Shown: piece after piece, positions 34,701 to 42,053 of the stretch
Layout of the letters: every line of letters starts with the position of its first letter
Numbering within the stretch: the first letter of the stretch is position 1
Assembly (NCBI RefSeq): GCF_900111765.1
Contig: NZ_FOIB01000013.1
Coordinates: 124,001 to 188,000 of the forward strand
Direction of reading: 5' to 3'
DNA from: Myxococcus fulvus
Lineage (GTDB): Bacteria; Myxococcota; Myxococcia; Myxococcales; Myxococcaceae
DNA: 64,000 nt
Notes under the pieces: model-generated
What the model saw: only the letters and a program-made list of their open reading frames with translations
Database searches by the model: none
Told to the model about the DNA's origin: nothing
Program-made: the position numbers and the translations under genes

Positions 34701-37443
34701 GCAGGCGAAGCAGTACGCGGGATCGCTGGGAGAGGGCGCGGTGGGAGACGTGTGCTTCACGGCGTCAGTGGGAAGGACGCACCTGGAGCAGCGGCTCGCG
34801 GTGGTGGGCGCTTCGGCGGAAGAGCTGAAGACGAAGCTGGAGCGAGTGGTGGCGGGAGAGGCCGTGGCCGGAGTGGTGAAGGGCCAGGCAGTGGGGAAGG
34901 AGAAGAGGAAGGTGGCCTTCCTCTTCACGGGACAGGGAAGCCAGTACGTGGGGATGGGAGAGGAACTGTACCGGACTCAGCCGGCCTTCAAGGAAGCACT
35001 GGAAGAGTGCGCGAAGGTGCTGGAGGGAGTGCTGGAGAAGCCGCTGCTGGAGGTGATGTTCGGCCAGGGCGGAGAGCTGGACGAGACGAGGTACACGCAG
35101 CCGGCGCTCTTCGCGGTGGAGTACGCGCTGTGGAGGATGTGGAGGAGTTGGGGAGTGGAGGCGGACGCGGTGCTGGGGCACAGCGTGGGGGAGTACGTGG
35201 CGGCGGTGGTGGCGGGGGTGGTTGGGATGGAGGACGCGCTGAAGCTGGTGGCGGAGCGAGGCCGGCTGATGCAGGCGTTGGGCGGGGAAGGGGAGATGGT
35301 GGCGGTGGAGGCGCCGGAGGAGTGGATTGCGGAGGCGGTGAAGGGGCTGGAGGCGAGCGTCTCCATTGCGGCGCGCAACGGCCCGAAGCAGTGGGTGGTG
35401 GCGGGGCTGAAGGAGGGCGTGAAGGAGGCGGAGCGTCGGCTGGCGGAGAAGGGCGCGAAGACGAAGAAGCTGAAGGTGTCGCACGCGTTCCACTCGCCGC
35501 AGATGGAGCCGATGCTGGAGGCCTTCGAAGCGAAGGTAGGCGCAGTGAAGCTGGAGGCACCGAAACGGGTGCTGATTTCGAATGTGAGTGGGAAGAAGGC
35601 GGGGGCGGAGGTGGCGAGCGCGAAGTACTGGCGCACGCACGTGAGGGAGGCGGTGAGGTTCGCGGAGGGGATGGAGGCGTTGAGGAAGGAGGGGGTGGGA
35701 ATCTTCCTGGAGGTGGGCCCGTCGCCGGTGTTGGTGGGGATGGGGAGGCAGACGCTGGAGGAGGAGGGGTTGGAGTGGGTGGCGAGTTTGAGGAAGGGGA
35801 AGGGAGAGTGGGAGACGGCGCTGGAGGCGTTGGGGGCGCTGTACGTGAAGGGAGTGGAGGTGGCGTGGAGCGAGTACGAGAAGCCGTACGCGCGCCGCAC
35901 CGTGTCCCTGCCCACCTACCCGTTCCAGCGGCGTCGCCACTGGCACGCCGAGCCCGTGCCCCAGCCGCGCGTGTCGTCACCGCCCACGTCGTCGTCCGTG
36001 GTCCGCGTGGCCTCGCAGCTCCAGGCGTCGAGCGAGCTGGGCAGCGTGGGCGTGGCGGACGTGTACTCCGACTTCGGCCGCTCCTTCGAGCGCTTCAACA
36101 CGCGAGGCCAGGAGCTGTACCTGCACTGGGCTCCGCTGCGTGAGGTGCCCAAGGGCTTCTCGTGGCTCAAGGTCTTCTACCCGGACCTCTTCCCCGAGGA
36201 CGACCACGTCCACTTCGAGCACGTCTACGGCGAGGCGCTGCGCGAGCTGCGCTCCGTCACCTACCGCGCGGTGGACTTCTCCTCCATCCGGCGGGTGCTC
36301 GACATCGGCTGCGGCTACGCGTCGGACCTCATCGACCTGGCGAAGAACCACGCCCACCTGAAGCTGGACGGCTACAACATCACCCTCGCGCAGGTGGAGG
36401 CGGGTGGCCGCAAGGTGAAGGAGCGCGGCCTCCAGGACCGCGTGCGCCTGTTCAACCGCGACAGCTCGAAGGACGAGTTCCCGGACCAGTACGAACTCAT
36501 CCAGGCGTTCCAGGTCATCCATCACATCGAGGACAAGCGCGGCGTGCTGGCCAACATCCAGCGGCACCTGGCCAACGGTGGCCTGTTGGTCGCGTCGGAC
36601 ATCGTCTCCACGGTGGACGAGACGCTGCGCCACGAGGAGTCCGAGGCGCACCTGCTGCCGCGCAAGGAGTGGGCGCAGCTCTTCGCCGAGGCGGGGCTGC
36701 GCATCATCGGCTGCGTGGACCTGAGCCGGGAGATCAGCAACTTCTTCGATGACCGCGAGTACGACGCCTCCATGGCGCGGCTCAAGCAGAACATCACCGC
36801 GGCTGAGAGTGCCTTCATCGTGGGTCCCCACATGCTGGGCAAGCTGCTGGGCACGGGGCTCGCGCAGTACCTGGTGCTCACGCTCCAGAAGGAGCCGTTC
36901 CTCAGTCGCGACATCCTGCTCTCGATGAACCAGCGCTACCTGGACGCGCCGCAGGCCTACGCGGACATCGTGGCCCACGCGGACGCGGAAGGGCGCTTCC
37001 CTCTGGAGGCGCCGCGCTCGGCCAGCACCGCAGCCGCTGTGCGCTCCACGCAGTCCACGGGCGGACTGTCGCTGTCCGCGGACCCGGCGCAGGCCCGGGG
37101 GCAGCTCAAGTCGTTCCTCGAGGAGCGCATCCGCAAGGTCCTCCAGCTCGCGAAGGAGGACACCGTGGCGTTCGACTCGACGTTCATCTCACTGGGTTTC
37201 GACTCCTTCACGGGCCTGCAGCTCAAGAACGTGCTCGAGAAGGAGCTGGGCGTATCGCTGCCCATGTCCCAGCTCTTCGAGGACCTGAGCCTGGACGCGC
37301 ACGTGGACCGGATGCTCGCGAGCGTGAAGCGCGCCGCGCCCGCCGCCGAGTCACCGCCGGCCGCGACCGAGCCCTCCCTGGACGTGGATGCCATGTCCGA
37401 GGACGAGGTCAACGCCCGGCTCCAGGCCCTCCTCAAGTCCTAG
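28759..37443 (+). CDS. Type I polyketide synthase, two modules: KS-AT-KR-ACP and KS-AT-MT-ACP
   Basis: A 2,894-residue protein whose GTG start overlaps the preceding stop (GTGA). Residues 5-33 form a coiled-coil docking helix. Module 2: KS (C198), malonyl-type AT (S647, HAFH 747-750), KR (TGGQGELG loop, Tyr1315, with Trp1307 eight residues before it, the A-type mark), ACP (S1469). Module 3: KS (C1699), malonyl-type AT (S2142, HAFH from 2242), a class I methyltransferase (about 2430-2740, VLDIGCGYA around D2515), ACP (S2816), and a short C-terminal docking helix. Module 3 has no reductive domain, so it should give a beta-keto unit, probably alpha-C-methylated. The second AT shows different codon use from its surroundings (see findings). 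Confidence 0.94.
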   Translation: MSDATKENELKQRMARAVLAMQKVQAKLDTLEKARTEPIAIVGMGCRFPGGADSPEAYWKLLDEGRDAVRREPASRRTGADTGTPRWGGYLDEVDGFDADFFGISPREAASLDPQQRLLLEVSWEALEDAGQNPEKLLGSSTGVFVGITGNDYERVLPMGADQLDAYYITGNGHCFPPGRISYVLGLQGPSLAVDTACSSSLVAVHLACQSLRLGECNLALAGGVNLILDSLSTEMIARTQSLSPNGRCSTFDAWANGFVRGEGCGVIVLKRLSDAQADGDTILAVVRGSAINQDGRSTGLTAPNVLAQQALLRQALANARVEPSAIGYIEAHGTGTSLGDPIEVEALADVVGAPRADGSQCALASVKTNMGHLESAAGIAGLMKVVLSMRHERIPKHLNFTRLNPRIRMDGTAFVIPAESALPWARSEKPRLAGVSSFGMSGTNAHVVLEEAPVRAVPSMAPSRPASNLLLLTAKSEDALAEQVRQYAGHLSAHPELDAADVCFTANTTRARFPHRLAVVGGSTRALAEALQGFAKGEVSDAVASAEASSQSPRVAFLFTGQGSQYVGMGRELYATSPVFREALDRCAALLKPRMELLSVLFPAEGATSPIDQTEYSQPALFALEYALAQVWKSWGVVPHAVMGHSVGEFAAAVVAGHLSLEDGLALIAERGRLMQALPSGGAMLSVFATEAQVQPLLASHRSQVSLACLNAPGQVVLSGAGEVIARLDQELQAKGVRTKALVVSHAFHSPLMDPMLEALESQAARVKVMPGTIPLVSNVTGRPVGAGELGAPGYWRRHAREAVRFQEGMESLRELGIDVFVEVGPTATLLGLGRACLGEQPAWIASLRKGRHDAEQLLGALGRLFLRGQEVDWRAVDAEPSRQKVALPTYPWRRQRHWPSESPRLATVRSEGATVHGAVTELDAGSLLQVRWEESTASGQGTTGAWMLLCDQGGVGEALAARFEQQGVPHVKVYAGAASAPGALAVDPADGVALAKLWKEAFPANLPRAGVVHLWGLDASGVESPGALRTSTRERCISVVSALRALESSPELTGRLWVVTREACAVESSSVDPSQALLWGLGRVAALEHPERWGGLVDVEKAEGGSLADVLMHGAGEGEEQLALRGGRRFVPRLESKPLPTAKATTLASAATYLITGGQGELGLQVARWMVKQGARHLVLTARSAFPERSEWDALEARGGDVAVRIAAVKEMEAAGATVVLSRADVSRREQMVALLETVRATMPVLKGVVHAAGVSTHARLRELDASALDAVLAPKVEGAWHLHALTQGDSLDFFVLFSSISAVWGSVGSGHYAAGNAFLDALAQHRRARGLAATSINWGPWAGRGMASPDAQRWLANMGVDSLETQEGVAWFERLLGADITQATVARVRWERFKPIYEARGPRPFLAAMGTKAVETSAAPTVSTAPVLGRDELEAAVRQQVAGVLGLDPKRPIPVGRGFADLGMDSLMAVELKERLQRVVGQSLPATLAFNHPNVQALTEHLLSLVEEKKPRAEAPKPVARTDEPIAIIGMACRFPGDANTPEAYWRLLRDGVDATSEVPADRWDVEALFDADPEAPGKMYMRKGGFLRDVAGFEPQFFGISPREAESMDPQQRLLLEVGWEALERSGINADSLRETNTGVFVGVTASDYSRVILNQDAAAVDAYFASGTSLNVVAGRLSFALGLHGPSMAVDTACSSSLVALHLACQSLRNGESTLALSGGVNLILTPEATLSICKAHMLSPEGRCKTFDASADGFARGEGCGVLVLKRLSDAMADGNEVLAVIRGTAVNHDGPSSGLTVPNGMAQQAVIRQALENGGVKATEVSYLEAHGTGTSLGDPIEVDAMWGALGEGRSGESLWLGSAKTNLGHLESAAGVAAVMKVVLSLKNKQLPPHLHFKTPNPHIGWDQMAVEVPTKLTQWEPKQGRRLAGVSSFGFSGTNAHVVIEEAPAARELPAFQERPKHVLVLSARSASALEEQAKQYAGSLGEGAVGDVCFTASVGRTHLEQRLAVVGASAEELKTKLERVVAGEAVAGVVKGQAVGKEKRKVAFLFTGQGSQYVGMGEELYRTQPAFKEALEECAKVLEGVLEKPLLEVMFGQGGELDETRYTQPALFAVEYALWRMWRSWGVEADAVLGHSVGEYVAAVVAGVVGMEDALKLVAERGRLMQALGGEGEMVAVEAPEEWIAEAVKGLEASVSIAARNGPKQWVVAGLKEGVKEAERRLAEKGAKTKKLKVSHAFHSPQMEPMLEAFEAKVGAVKLEAPKRVLISNVSGKKAGAEVASAKYWRTHVREAVRFAEGMEALRKEGVGIFLEVGPSPVLVGMGRQTLEEEGLEWVASLRKGKGEWETALEALGALYVKGVEVAWSEYEKPYARRTVSLPTYPFQRRRHWHAEPVPQPRVSSPPTSSSVVRVASQLQASSELGSVGVADVYSDFGRSFERFNTRGQELYLHWAPLREVPKGFSWLKVFYPDLFPEDDHVHFEHVYGEALRELRSVTYRAVDFSSIRRVLDIGCGYASDLIDLAKNHAHLKLDGYNITLAQVEAGGRKVKERGLQDRVRLFNRDSSKDEFPDQYELIQAFQVIHHIEDKRGVLANIQRHLANGGLLVASDIVSTVDETLRHEESEAHLLPRKEWAQLFAEAGLRIIGCVDLSREISNFFDDREYDASMARLKQNITAAESAFIVGPHMLGKLLGTGLAQYLVLTLQKEPFLSRDILLSMNQRYLDAPQAYADIVAHADAEGRFPLEAPRSASTAAAVRSTQSTGGLSLSADPAQARGQLKSFLEERIRKVLQLAKEDTVAFDSTFISLGFDSFTGLQLKNVLEKELGVSLPMSQLFEDLSLDAHVDRMLASVKRAAPAAESPPAATEPSLDVDAMSEDEVNARLQALLKS

Positions 37444-37479
37444 TCGTCATCCCTCTTCCGCAACCTCCAAGGAAAGACC

Positions 37480-38169
37480 ATGAGCCTCAAAGACCTCCCC
37501 ATCACCCTCGCCGGCAAGCTGCACGACATCGAAATCGTCCACTTCACCGTGGACCTGGAGGAGATGAAGCAGCACATCCCCTCGCAGCTGAAGGTGCGCT
37601 CGGTGGGTGGCAAGTCCGTCGTGTCCCTGGTGAACGTGACGCCGCACCGCATGGGGCCCCAGTTCCTGCCCCCCGTCATGCGCCCCACGTATCAGGCGTT
37701 CCTCTTCCGCACGCTGCTGGAGGACGCCGAGTACAACGAGGAGAAGAAGGACAAGGGCCTGTACTTCACGGCGGTGCGCTCGCCCAGCTTCATGGCGCGC
37801 ACGGGCCTGAAGCTCTTCACCGACATCGTCATCGAGTCCTGCGTCACCACGCGCACCGGCAACCGCGTGGACCTGCGCACCGGCGACCGCTTCGTGCGCT
37901 ACGAGCTGGATGACCACGCCCCGGTGACGGTGGACCCCGAAATCGAAGACATCGCCAACACGCTGGACCGCGCCTACACCGTCAACGAGGACGGCGTGGT
38001 GCGCCGCGTGGTCATCGAGCGCTACCGCTGGCCGCTCAAGCAGGTGGCCTGCAAGGACTTCGCGACCAACTTCTTCAAGTCCGCCGAGCCGCGCGCTTGC
38101 TACAAGGTGACGGAGATCATCGACTACATCTGGAAGCCCTTCGAGGTCATCGCGAGGCCCCGGGCGTGA
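37480..38169 (+). CDS. DUF2071 / acetoacetate-decarboxylase-fold-like protein in the PKS operon
   Basis: A 229-residue soluble protein, 36 bases after the last PKS gene with an AAGGAA ribosome site. Segments such as DLEEMKQHIPSQLKV, SLVNVTPHRMGP, FLFRTLLED and KGLYFTAVRSPSF follow the order seen in DUF2071-like proteins, distant relatives of the acetoacetate decarboxylase fold. The Lys-Lys active-site motif of true acetoacetate decarboxylases is not visible. Its stop overlaps the next start (GTGA), tying it to the hydrolase. Likely a tailoring enzyme (for example cyclisation or decarboxylation of the beta-keto product), but this is inference only. Confidence 0.6.
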   Translation: MSLKDLPITLAGKLHDIEIVHFTVDLEEMKQHIPSQLKVRSVGGKSVVSLVNVTPHRMGPQFLPPVMRPTYQAFLFRTLLEDAEYNEEKKDKGLYFTAVRSPSFMARTGLKLFTDIVIESCVTTRTGNRVDLRTGDRFVRYELDDHAPVTVDPEIEDIANTLDRAYTVNEDGVVRRVVIERYRWPLKQVACKDFATNFFKSAEPRACYKVTEIIDYIWKPFEVIARPRA

Positions 38170-39134
38170 GCGGCCCGTTGCCCTATTCGGGGACCGAGTA
38201 CTGGAAGAACTACCTGCTGCGCTGGTACGGCGGCGAGGAGACGTTGCGGCAGTGGACGCGGCACGTGCGTGAGAGCACGTACCGTGGACAGCACCGCACG
38301 CACGCGCTGGACCTCTACGCGGGAGCCAGTCCCGAGCGGCCCGTCATCATCCTGGTGCCGGGCTCGGTGTCCTACGGGCGGCTCTTCGCCTACCCGGCGC
38401 TGCTCCTGCGCGAGCTGGGCTACAACGTCATCACCTTCGACTTCGAGGGCTGTGGCCTGGACCGTCAGGGCCTGGGCGACTACACGCTCGAGGCGCACGT
38501 GAAGAACCTGGTGGACGTCATCCAGCGCGCGCGCCAGGAGTTCAAGGGGCCTGTCGTCACCTTCGGCCTGAGCTTCGGCGGCATGACGTCGTATCTCGCC
38601 GCCGAGCGCACGCCGGTGGACGTCATGGCCTGGTACGCCTGCGTGGACCCGAGCGACCGCGAGTTCATCCAGACGGAGTTCAGCCCCGGCAAGGCCATGC
38701 CGCTGGTGGTGAGCCTCTTCCGGGGACTCGCGAAGCTGATGCCGAAGGTGCGCGTGCCGGTGAAGGCGTTCCTCCAATACTCGCGACTGTCGGACTCCGC
38801 CGACTTCAACGACGCCTACGGCAAGGACCCGCTGGTGGGTGGAAGCTGCACGTTGCGGGCGATGGTCAGCGTGATGTCCGACTACCAGAAGAGCGTTCCC
38901 TTCGGCGCCGCGCGCTTCCCGTTCCTGGTGATGCATGACCGGCAGGACCGGATGTTCCCCATGAAGTACAGCCGCAAGACGTACGAGCAACTGGGGGACA
39001 TCCCCAAGGCGTACGTGGAGCTGGCGGGGCAGGGCCACTGGCCCACGTCGCCGGAGGGAATGAAGGCGCTCATCGCCCCGCTCGACACCTTCCTCCAGGG
39101 CCTGCCCCTGGGCGCGAGGGCCGTGGGCACCTGA
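38166..39134 (+). CDS. Alpha/beta hydrolase, last gene of the PKS/NRPS operon
   Basis: A 322-residue alpha/beta hydrolase. The nucleophile elbow is GLSFGG, the acid Asp is in HDRQDRMFP and the His in GQGHWP. The oxyanion strand region ILVPGSVSYGRL precedes an ITFDFEGCGLD turn, as in lysophospholipase/thioesterase-like members. The GTG start at 38166 overlaps the previous stop, so the two genes are probably co-translated. It could act as an editing (type II-like) thioesterase, an ester hydrolase or a cyclase on the product. There is no signal peptide, so it is cytoplasmic. Confidence 0.85.
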   Translation: MSGPLPYSGTEYWKNYLLRWYGGEETLRQWTRHVRESTYRGQHRTHALDLYAGASPERPVIILVPGSVSYGRLFAYPALLLRELGYNVITFDFEGCGLDRQGLGDYTLEAHVKNLVDVIQRARQEFKGPVVTFGLSFGGMTSYLAAERTPVDVMAWYACVDPSDREFIQTEFSPGKAMPLVVSLFRGLAKLMPKVRVPVKAFLQYSRLSDSADFNDAYGKDPLVGGSCTLRAMVSVMSDYQKSVPFGAARFPFLVMHDRQDRMFPMKYSRKTYEQLGDIPKAYVELAGQGHWPTSPEGMKALIAPLDTFLQGLPLGARAVGT

Positions 39135-39147
39135 CGCCCGCGAGAGG

Positions 39148-39185
39148 CCGAGGCCGGGGGAGTATGCACCCGGCCCCGGCTCGGG
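39148..39185. terminator. Hairpin between the PKS operon and the convergent CoA-ligase operon
   Basis: CCGAG-G-CCGGGG on the left arm pairs with CCCCGGCTCGG on the right with one bulged base and a loop of about 14 bases. It sits between two convergent stops (39134 and 39189), so it can serve both strands and marks the right edge of the cluster. Confidence 0.55.
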
Positions 39186-39188
39186 GAC

Positions 39189-41027
39189 TCACGCCAGGAC
39201 GAGCACGCGAGCACCGGGTTCGGGGGCGAACAGCTCCCGCACCAGGCCCGCGCGATTCTCCCGGACGACGCGCTGGTTGATGGAGCCCTTGTCCGTCAGC
39301 TCGTGCGTGTCGAAGGACGGAGGCTCGGCCACCAGCAGCAGGCGACGGATGGCGTGGGATGAGCCCGGGAAGGCGCGGTTGTGGCCTTCGAGTGCCTCAC
39401 GCAGCCGGTTCAGCACATCCTGGCGTGCGTGCGGCGGCACATCGGCCGGCGCGGGGCCGAGCAGTGCGGTGATGGCGTTGGGGTTGAGCCAGGCCATGAC
39501 GCCGACGGCCTCCTCTCCGAGCCCGCAGATGACGCAGTCGGAGAGCAGCGGCGCGGCGGTGGTCAGGACTTGTTGCCGCAGGGCGCTCGCGGCCACGCGC
39601 GTGCCGGTGTTGAGCTTGAAGTCCTCGGCCAGTCGTCCCGCGAAGACGAGCCCCGCCTCGGGCCGGGCAGGGTCGAGGAAGCGCACCGCGTCGCCCAGCT
39701 CGTAGAAGCCCTCCTCGTCGAAGCCGTGGCGCCCGGTGGGCTCGGCGTCGTGGCCCGGCGTCACCGTGGGGCCCTTCACGCGCAGGGCGTGGCGGTCATC
39801 GGTGGGCACCAGCTTGAGCTGGACTCCGGGCAGGGGCAGACCGACGAGGCCCGTCTCGTCGGTGGTCCAGTGCACCTGGGTGATGCACTGGGTTTCGGTG
39901 GCGCCGTAGATGGTGGTGAAGGGGATGCGGTGGCCCACCGTCTTCACCGCGAGCGCCTGCAGCTCGTTGGCGACGGGCGTGGGCAGGGCGGCGCCGCCGT
40001 AGGCCATCGTCTCCAGTCGGCGGAAGAAGGCCTGGCACAGCTCGGCGTCGGTGCGCAGCGCGTCCACCAGCATGCGGAAGGCCACGGGCACGGAGGAGAA
40101 CTCCGTGGGGGACACGCTCTTGATGTTGGCGATGGTCTTCTCGAAGAGGCCGGGCATCGGCCGGCCTTCGTCCAGGTAGACGGTGGCTCCGCGCAGGAGG
40201 TTGTGGTTGAAGCCGATGTTGCCGCCGCCCACGTGGCTCCAGGGCATCCAGTCGAGGATGACGGGCGCGGGGCGGTCCGAGGCGGGCATCTCCAGCGCCG
40301 CCCAGCTCGCGAGCTGGTGACACATCATCCCTTGCGTCTGCGCCACACAGCGGGGCTGCGCGGTGGAGCCGGAGGTGAACATCCACTTGGCCACGGTGTC
40401 GTGGTGGATGTGCTCGATGGCGTCGTCCACGGCGGACGTGGGCGCGGTGTCCAGCCAGGAGGACAGCCGCGAGTGCCGGGGCGCTGTCGGGGTGCCCGTG
40501 GCGGTGACGACCTCCACGTCGGAGAGGTCCAGGGACTGGAGGGCCTTGGCGAAGCGGTCCGCGTCATCGGTGTAGACGATGGCGGGCCGGCACACGGCGA
40601 AGGCGTGGCGCAGCTTGCCGTGGTCCGCGCTCCACAGGGAGAAGGGCACGCTGATGGGGGCCACGGGGACGCGGGCCATCATGGCCCCGAGCATCACCGC
40701 GGCGAACTCGATGGAGCTGCCGGAGAGGATCATCACCGAGCGGCCCTCGGGCAGCGCGCGCGAGAGCAGGCCCTGCGCGAAGGCGCGCGCGTGTCGGTGG
40801 ACGTCCGCGTACGTCTGCTCCCGCCACGCGCCATCCGGCGCGCGCTGCGCCAGGAAGACGCGGTCGGGGATGGCGCGGGCCTGTCGGGCGAGGACGTGGA
40901 CGATGCTGCGTTCGACGTCCTCGTACGAGTAGCCGCTCTCGAGCAGGAGCGAGCCATCCGGACGGGACTGGACGCGCACGCTGGGGCCGCGCATGGCGAG
41001 GGGACGGTAGGGAGTGTTCGTCGTCAT
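39189..41027 (-). CDS. Feruloyl-CoA synthase-like AMP-dependent ligase with altered P-loop
   Basis: A 612-residue ANL-superfamily ligase of the feruloyl-CoA-synthase branch (acid + ATP + CoA to acyl-CoA). The family tail LTDKGSINQR with the catalytic lysine is present, as are TTIYGATETQ and the ELGDAVRF region. The A3 loop, normally SGSTGxPKG, reads SGSTAQPRC: one Gly, the Lys and the last Gly are all changed, which may weaken ATP binding or the adenylation step. It is 21 bases downstream of the crotonase gene on the same strand, forming an operon that converges on the PKS cluster. It could supply an aromatic acyl-CoA starter, or be catabolic. Confidence 0.82.
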   Translation of the reverse strand: MTTNTPYRPLAMRGPSVRVQSRPDGSLLLESGYSYEDVERSIVHVLARQARAIPDRVFLAQRAPDGAWREQTYADVHRHARAFAQGLLSRALPEGRSVMILSGSSIEFAAVMLGAMMARVPVAPISVPFSLWSADHGKLRHAFAVCRPAIVYTDDADRFAKALQSLDLSDVEVVTATGTPTAPRHSRLSSWLDTAPTSAVDDAIEHIHHDTVAKWMFTSGSTAQPRCVAQTQGMMCHQLASWAALEMPASDRPAPVILDWMPWSHVGGGNIGFNHNLLRGATVYLDEGRPMPGLFEKTIANIKSVSPTEFSSVPVAFRMLVDALRTDAELCQAFFRRLETMAYGGAALPTPVANELQALAVKTVGHRIPFTTIYGATETQCITQVHWTTDETGLVGLPLPGVQLKLVPTDDRHALRVKGPTVTPGHDAEPTGRHGFDEEGFYELGDAVRFLDPARPEAGLVFAGRLAEDFKLNTGTRVAASALRQQVLTTAAPLLSDCVICGLGEEAVGVMAWLNPNAITALLGPAPADVPPHARQDVLNRLREALEGHNRAFPGSSHAIRRLLLVAEPPSFDTHELTDKGSINQRVVRENRAGLVRELFAPEPGARVLVLA

Positions 41028-41048
41028 GGGTGTGGGCTCCAGGGGCTC

Positions 41049-41855
41049 TCAGCGACCGACGAAGCGCGCGGGGCGCTTCTCCAGGAAGGCGCGGGGACCC
41101 TCGACGGCGTCCTCCGTCTGGTAGATGGGCTCGGCGATTTCGAGCTCCCGGCGCAGGGCGTCCTCGAGCGGCAGGCCCAGGCATTCGCGCACGGAGCGGC
41201 GGATGAGGCGCACGGCGACGGGGCCGTTGGCGGCGATCTGCTCGGCGAGCTGGAAGGCGGTGGGCAGCAGCTCCGCGCGCGACACGACGCGGTTGAGGAA
41301 GCCGAGCTCGAAGGCTCGGGAGGCGGGGATGAGCGCGCCGGTGAGGAGCATCTCCATCGCGTGGGCCTGGGGGAGCTGCCGAGGCAGACGCACCGTGGAG
41401 CCGCCCGCGGGGAACAGGCCCCACTTCACCTCCTGAAGGCCGAACGAGGCCTCGTGACAGGCCACGCGCAGGTCCGTGGCCTGGGCCAGCTCCATGCCAC
41501 CGGCCACGGCGTGGCCGTTGATGGCGGCGATGACGGGCTTCTCGCAGTCGAAGTCGCGCAGGATGGCCTTCCACCCGAAGCTGCGGTCTGTGACGAGCGC
41601 CTCCTCGAAGCGGTCCTGCGGCTTGCGTGCGCCGGAGAGCAGCGGAATGGTCTTCACCAGGTCCGCGCCCGCGCAGAAGGCCTTCTCGCCCGCGCCGGTG
41701 ACGATGCCCACGCGCAGGTGTTCGTCCCGACGCAGGCGCTCCCAGGCCTCGGCCAGCTCATAGGCCATCTGCGCGTCGATGGCGTTGCGCGCCTCCGGCC
41801 TGTCCAGGGTGATGAGCGCCACATGGCCCTGCACGTCGAAGCGGACTGTCGCCAT
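41049..41855 (-). CDS. Crotonase-superfamily enoyl-CoA hydratase/isomerase or hydratase-lyase
   Basis: A 268-residue crotonase. It reads VALITLDRPEARNAIDAQM, then FCAGADL (oxyanion hole), AAINGHAVAGGMEL (second oxyanion hole), EVKWGLFPAGGST and ELGFLNRVV, the canonical order. The C-terminal SEDA-type tail appears as QTEDAVEGPRAFLEKRP. The ATG at 41855 has an AAGGAA site; longer frames give an unrelated N-terminus. Paired with a feruloyl-CoA-synthase-like gene it resembles the side-chain-shortening pair for hydroxycinnamates, but ordinary enoyl-CoA hydration is equally possible. Confidence 0.87.
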   Translation of the reverse strand: MATVRFDVQGHVALITLDRPEARNAIDAQMAYELAEAWERLRRDEHLRVGIVTGAGEKAFCAGADLVKTIPLLSGARKPQDRFEEALVTDRSFGWKAILRDFDCEKPVIAAINGHAVAGGMELAQATDLRVACHEASFGLQEVKWGLFPAGGSTVRLPRQLPQAHAMEMLLTGALIPASRAFELGFLNRVVSRAELLPTAFQLAEQIAANGPVAVRLIRRSVRECLGLPLEDALRRELEIAEPIYQTEDAVEGPRAFLEKRPARFVGR

Positions 41856-42018
41856 TCGGGATTCCTTGCACGGAGGATGAGCCCCGAAGACTAGCTTCTC
41901 TCGCAGTGAAGTCGTGCGGCATGAGCGCACGAATTCATGGCGCGCCGTGGCAAGGCGCGCACGGTGACAGGCATTGCGCCATGAGGTGGTGCTGACCCCG
42001 ACGAGGGCCTCGCGGCGA

Positions 42019-42046
42019 GGGCTGCCCGGAGTGTGCCGGGCAGCCC
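42019..42046. terminator. Perfect 11-bp GC hairpin downstream of the zinc-ribbon gene
   Basis: GGGCTGCCCGG at 42019-42029 pairs perfectly with CCGGGCAGCCC at 42036-42046 around a six-base loop, starting eight bases beyond the stop of the minus-strand gene at 42054. Confidence 0.6.
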
Positions 42047-42053
42047 CGCATCG

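Noticed and set aside
39381..41894. 837-codon plus-strand frame opposite the CoA ligase and crotonase
   Set aside because: The minus strand encodes two complete enzymes with all family motifs and ribosome sites; the plus frame is low-complexity Gly/Arg/Ala.
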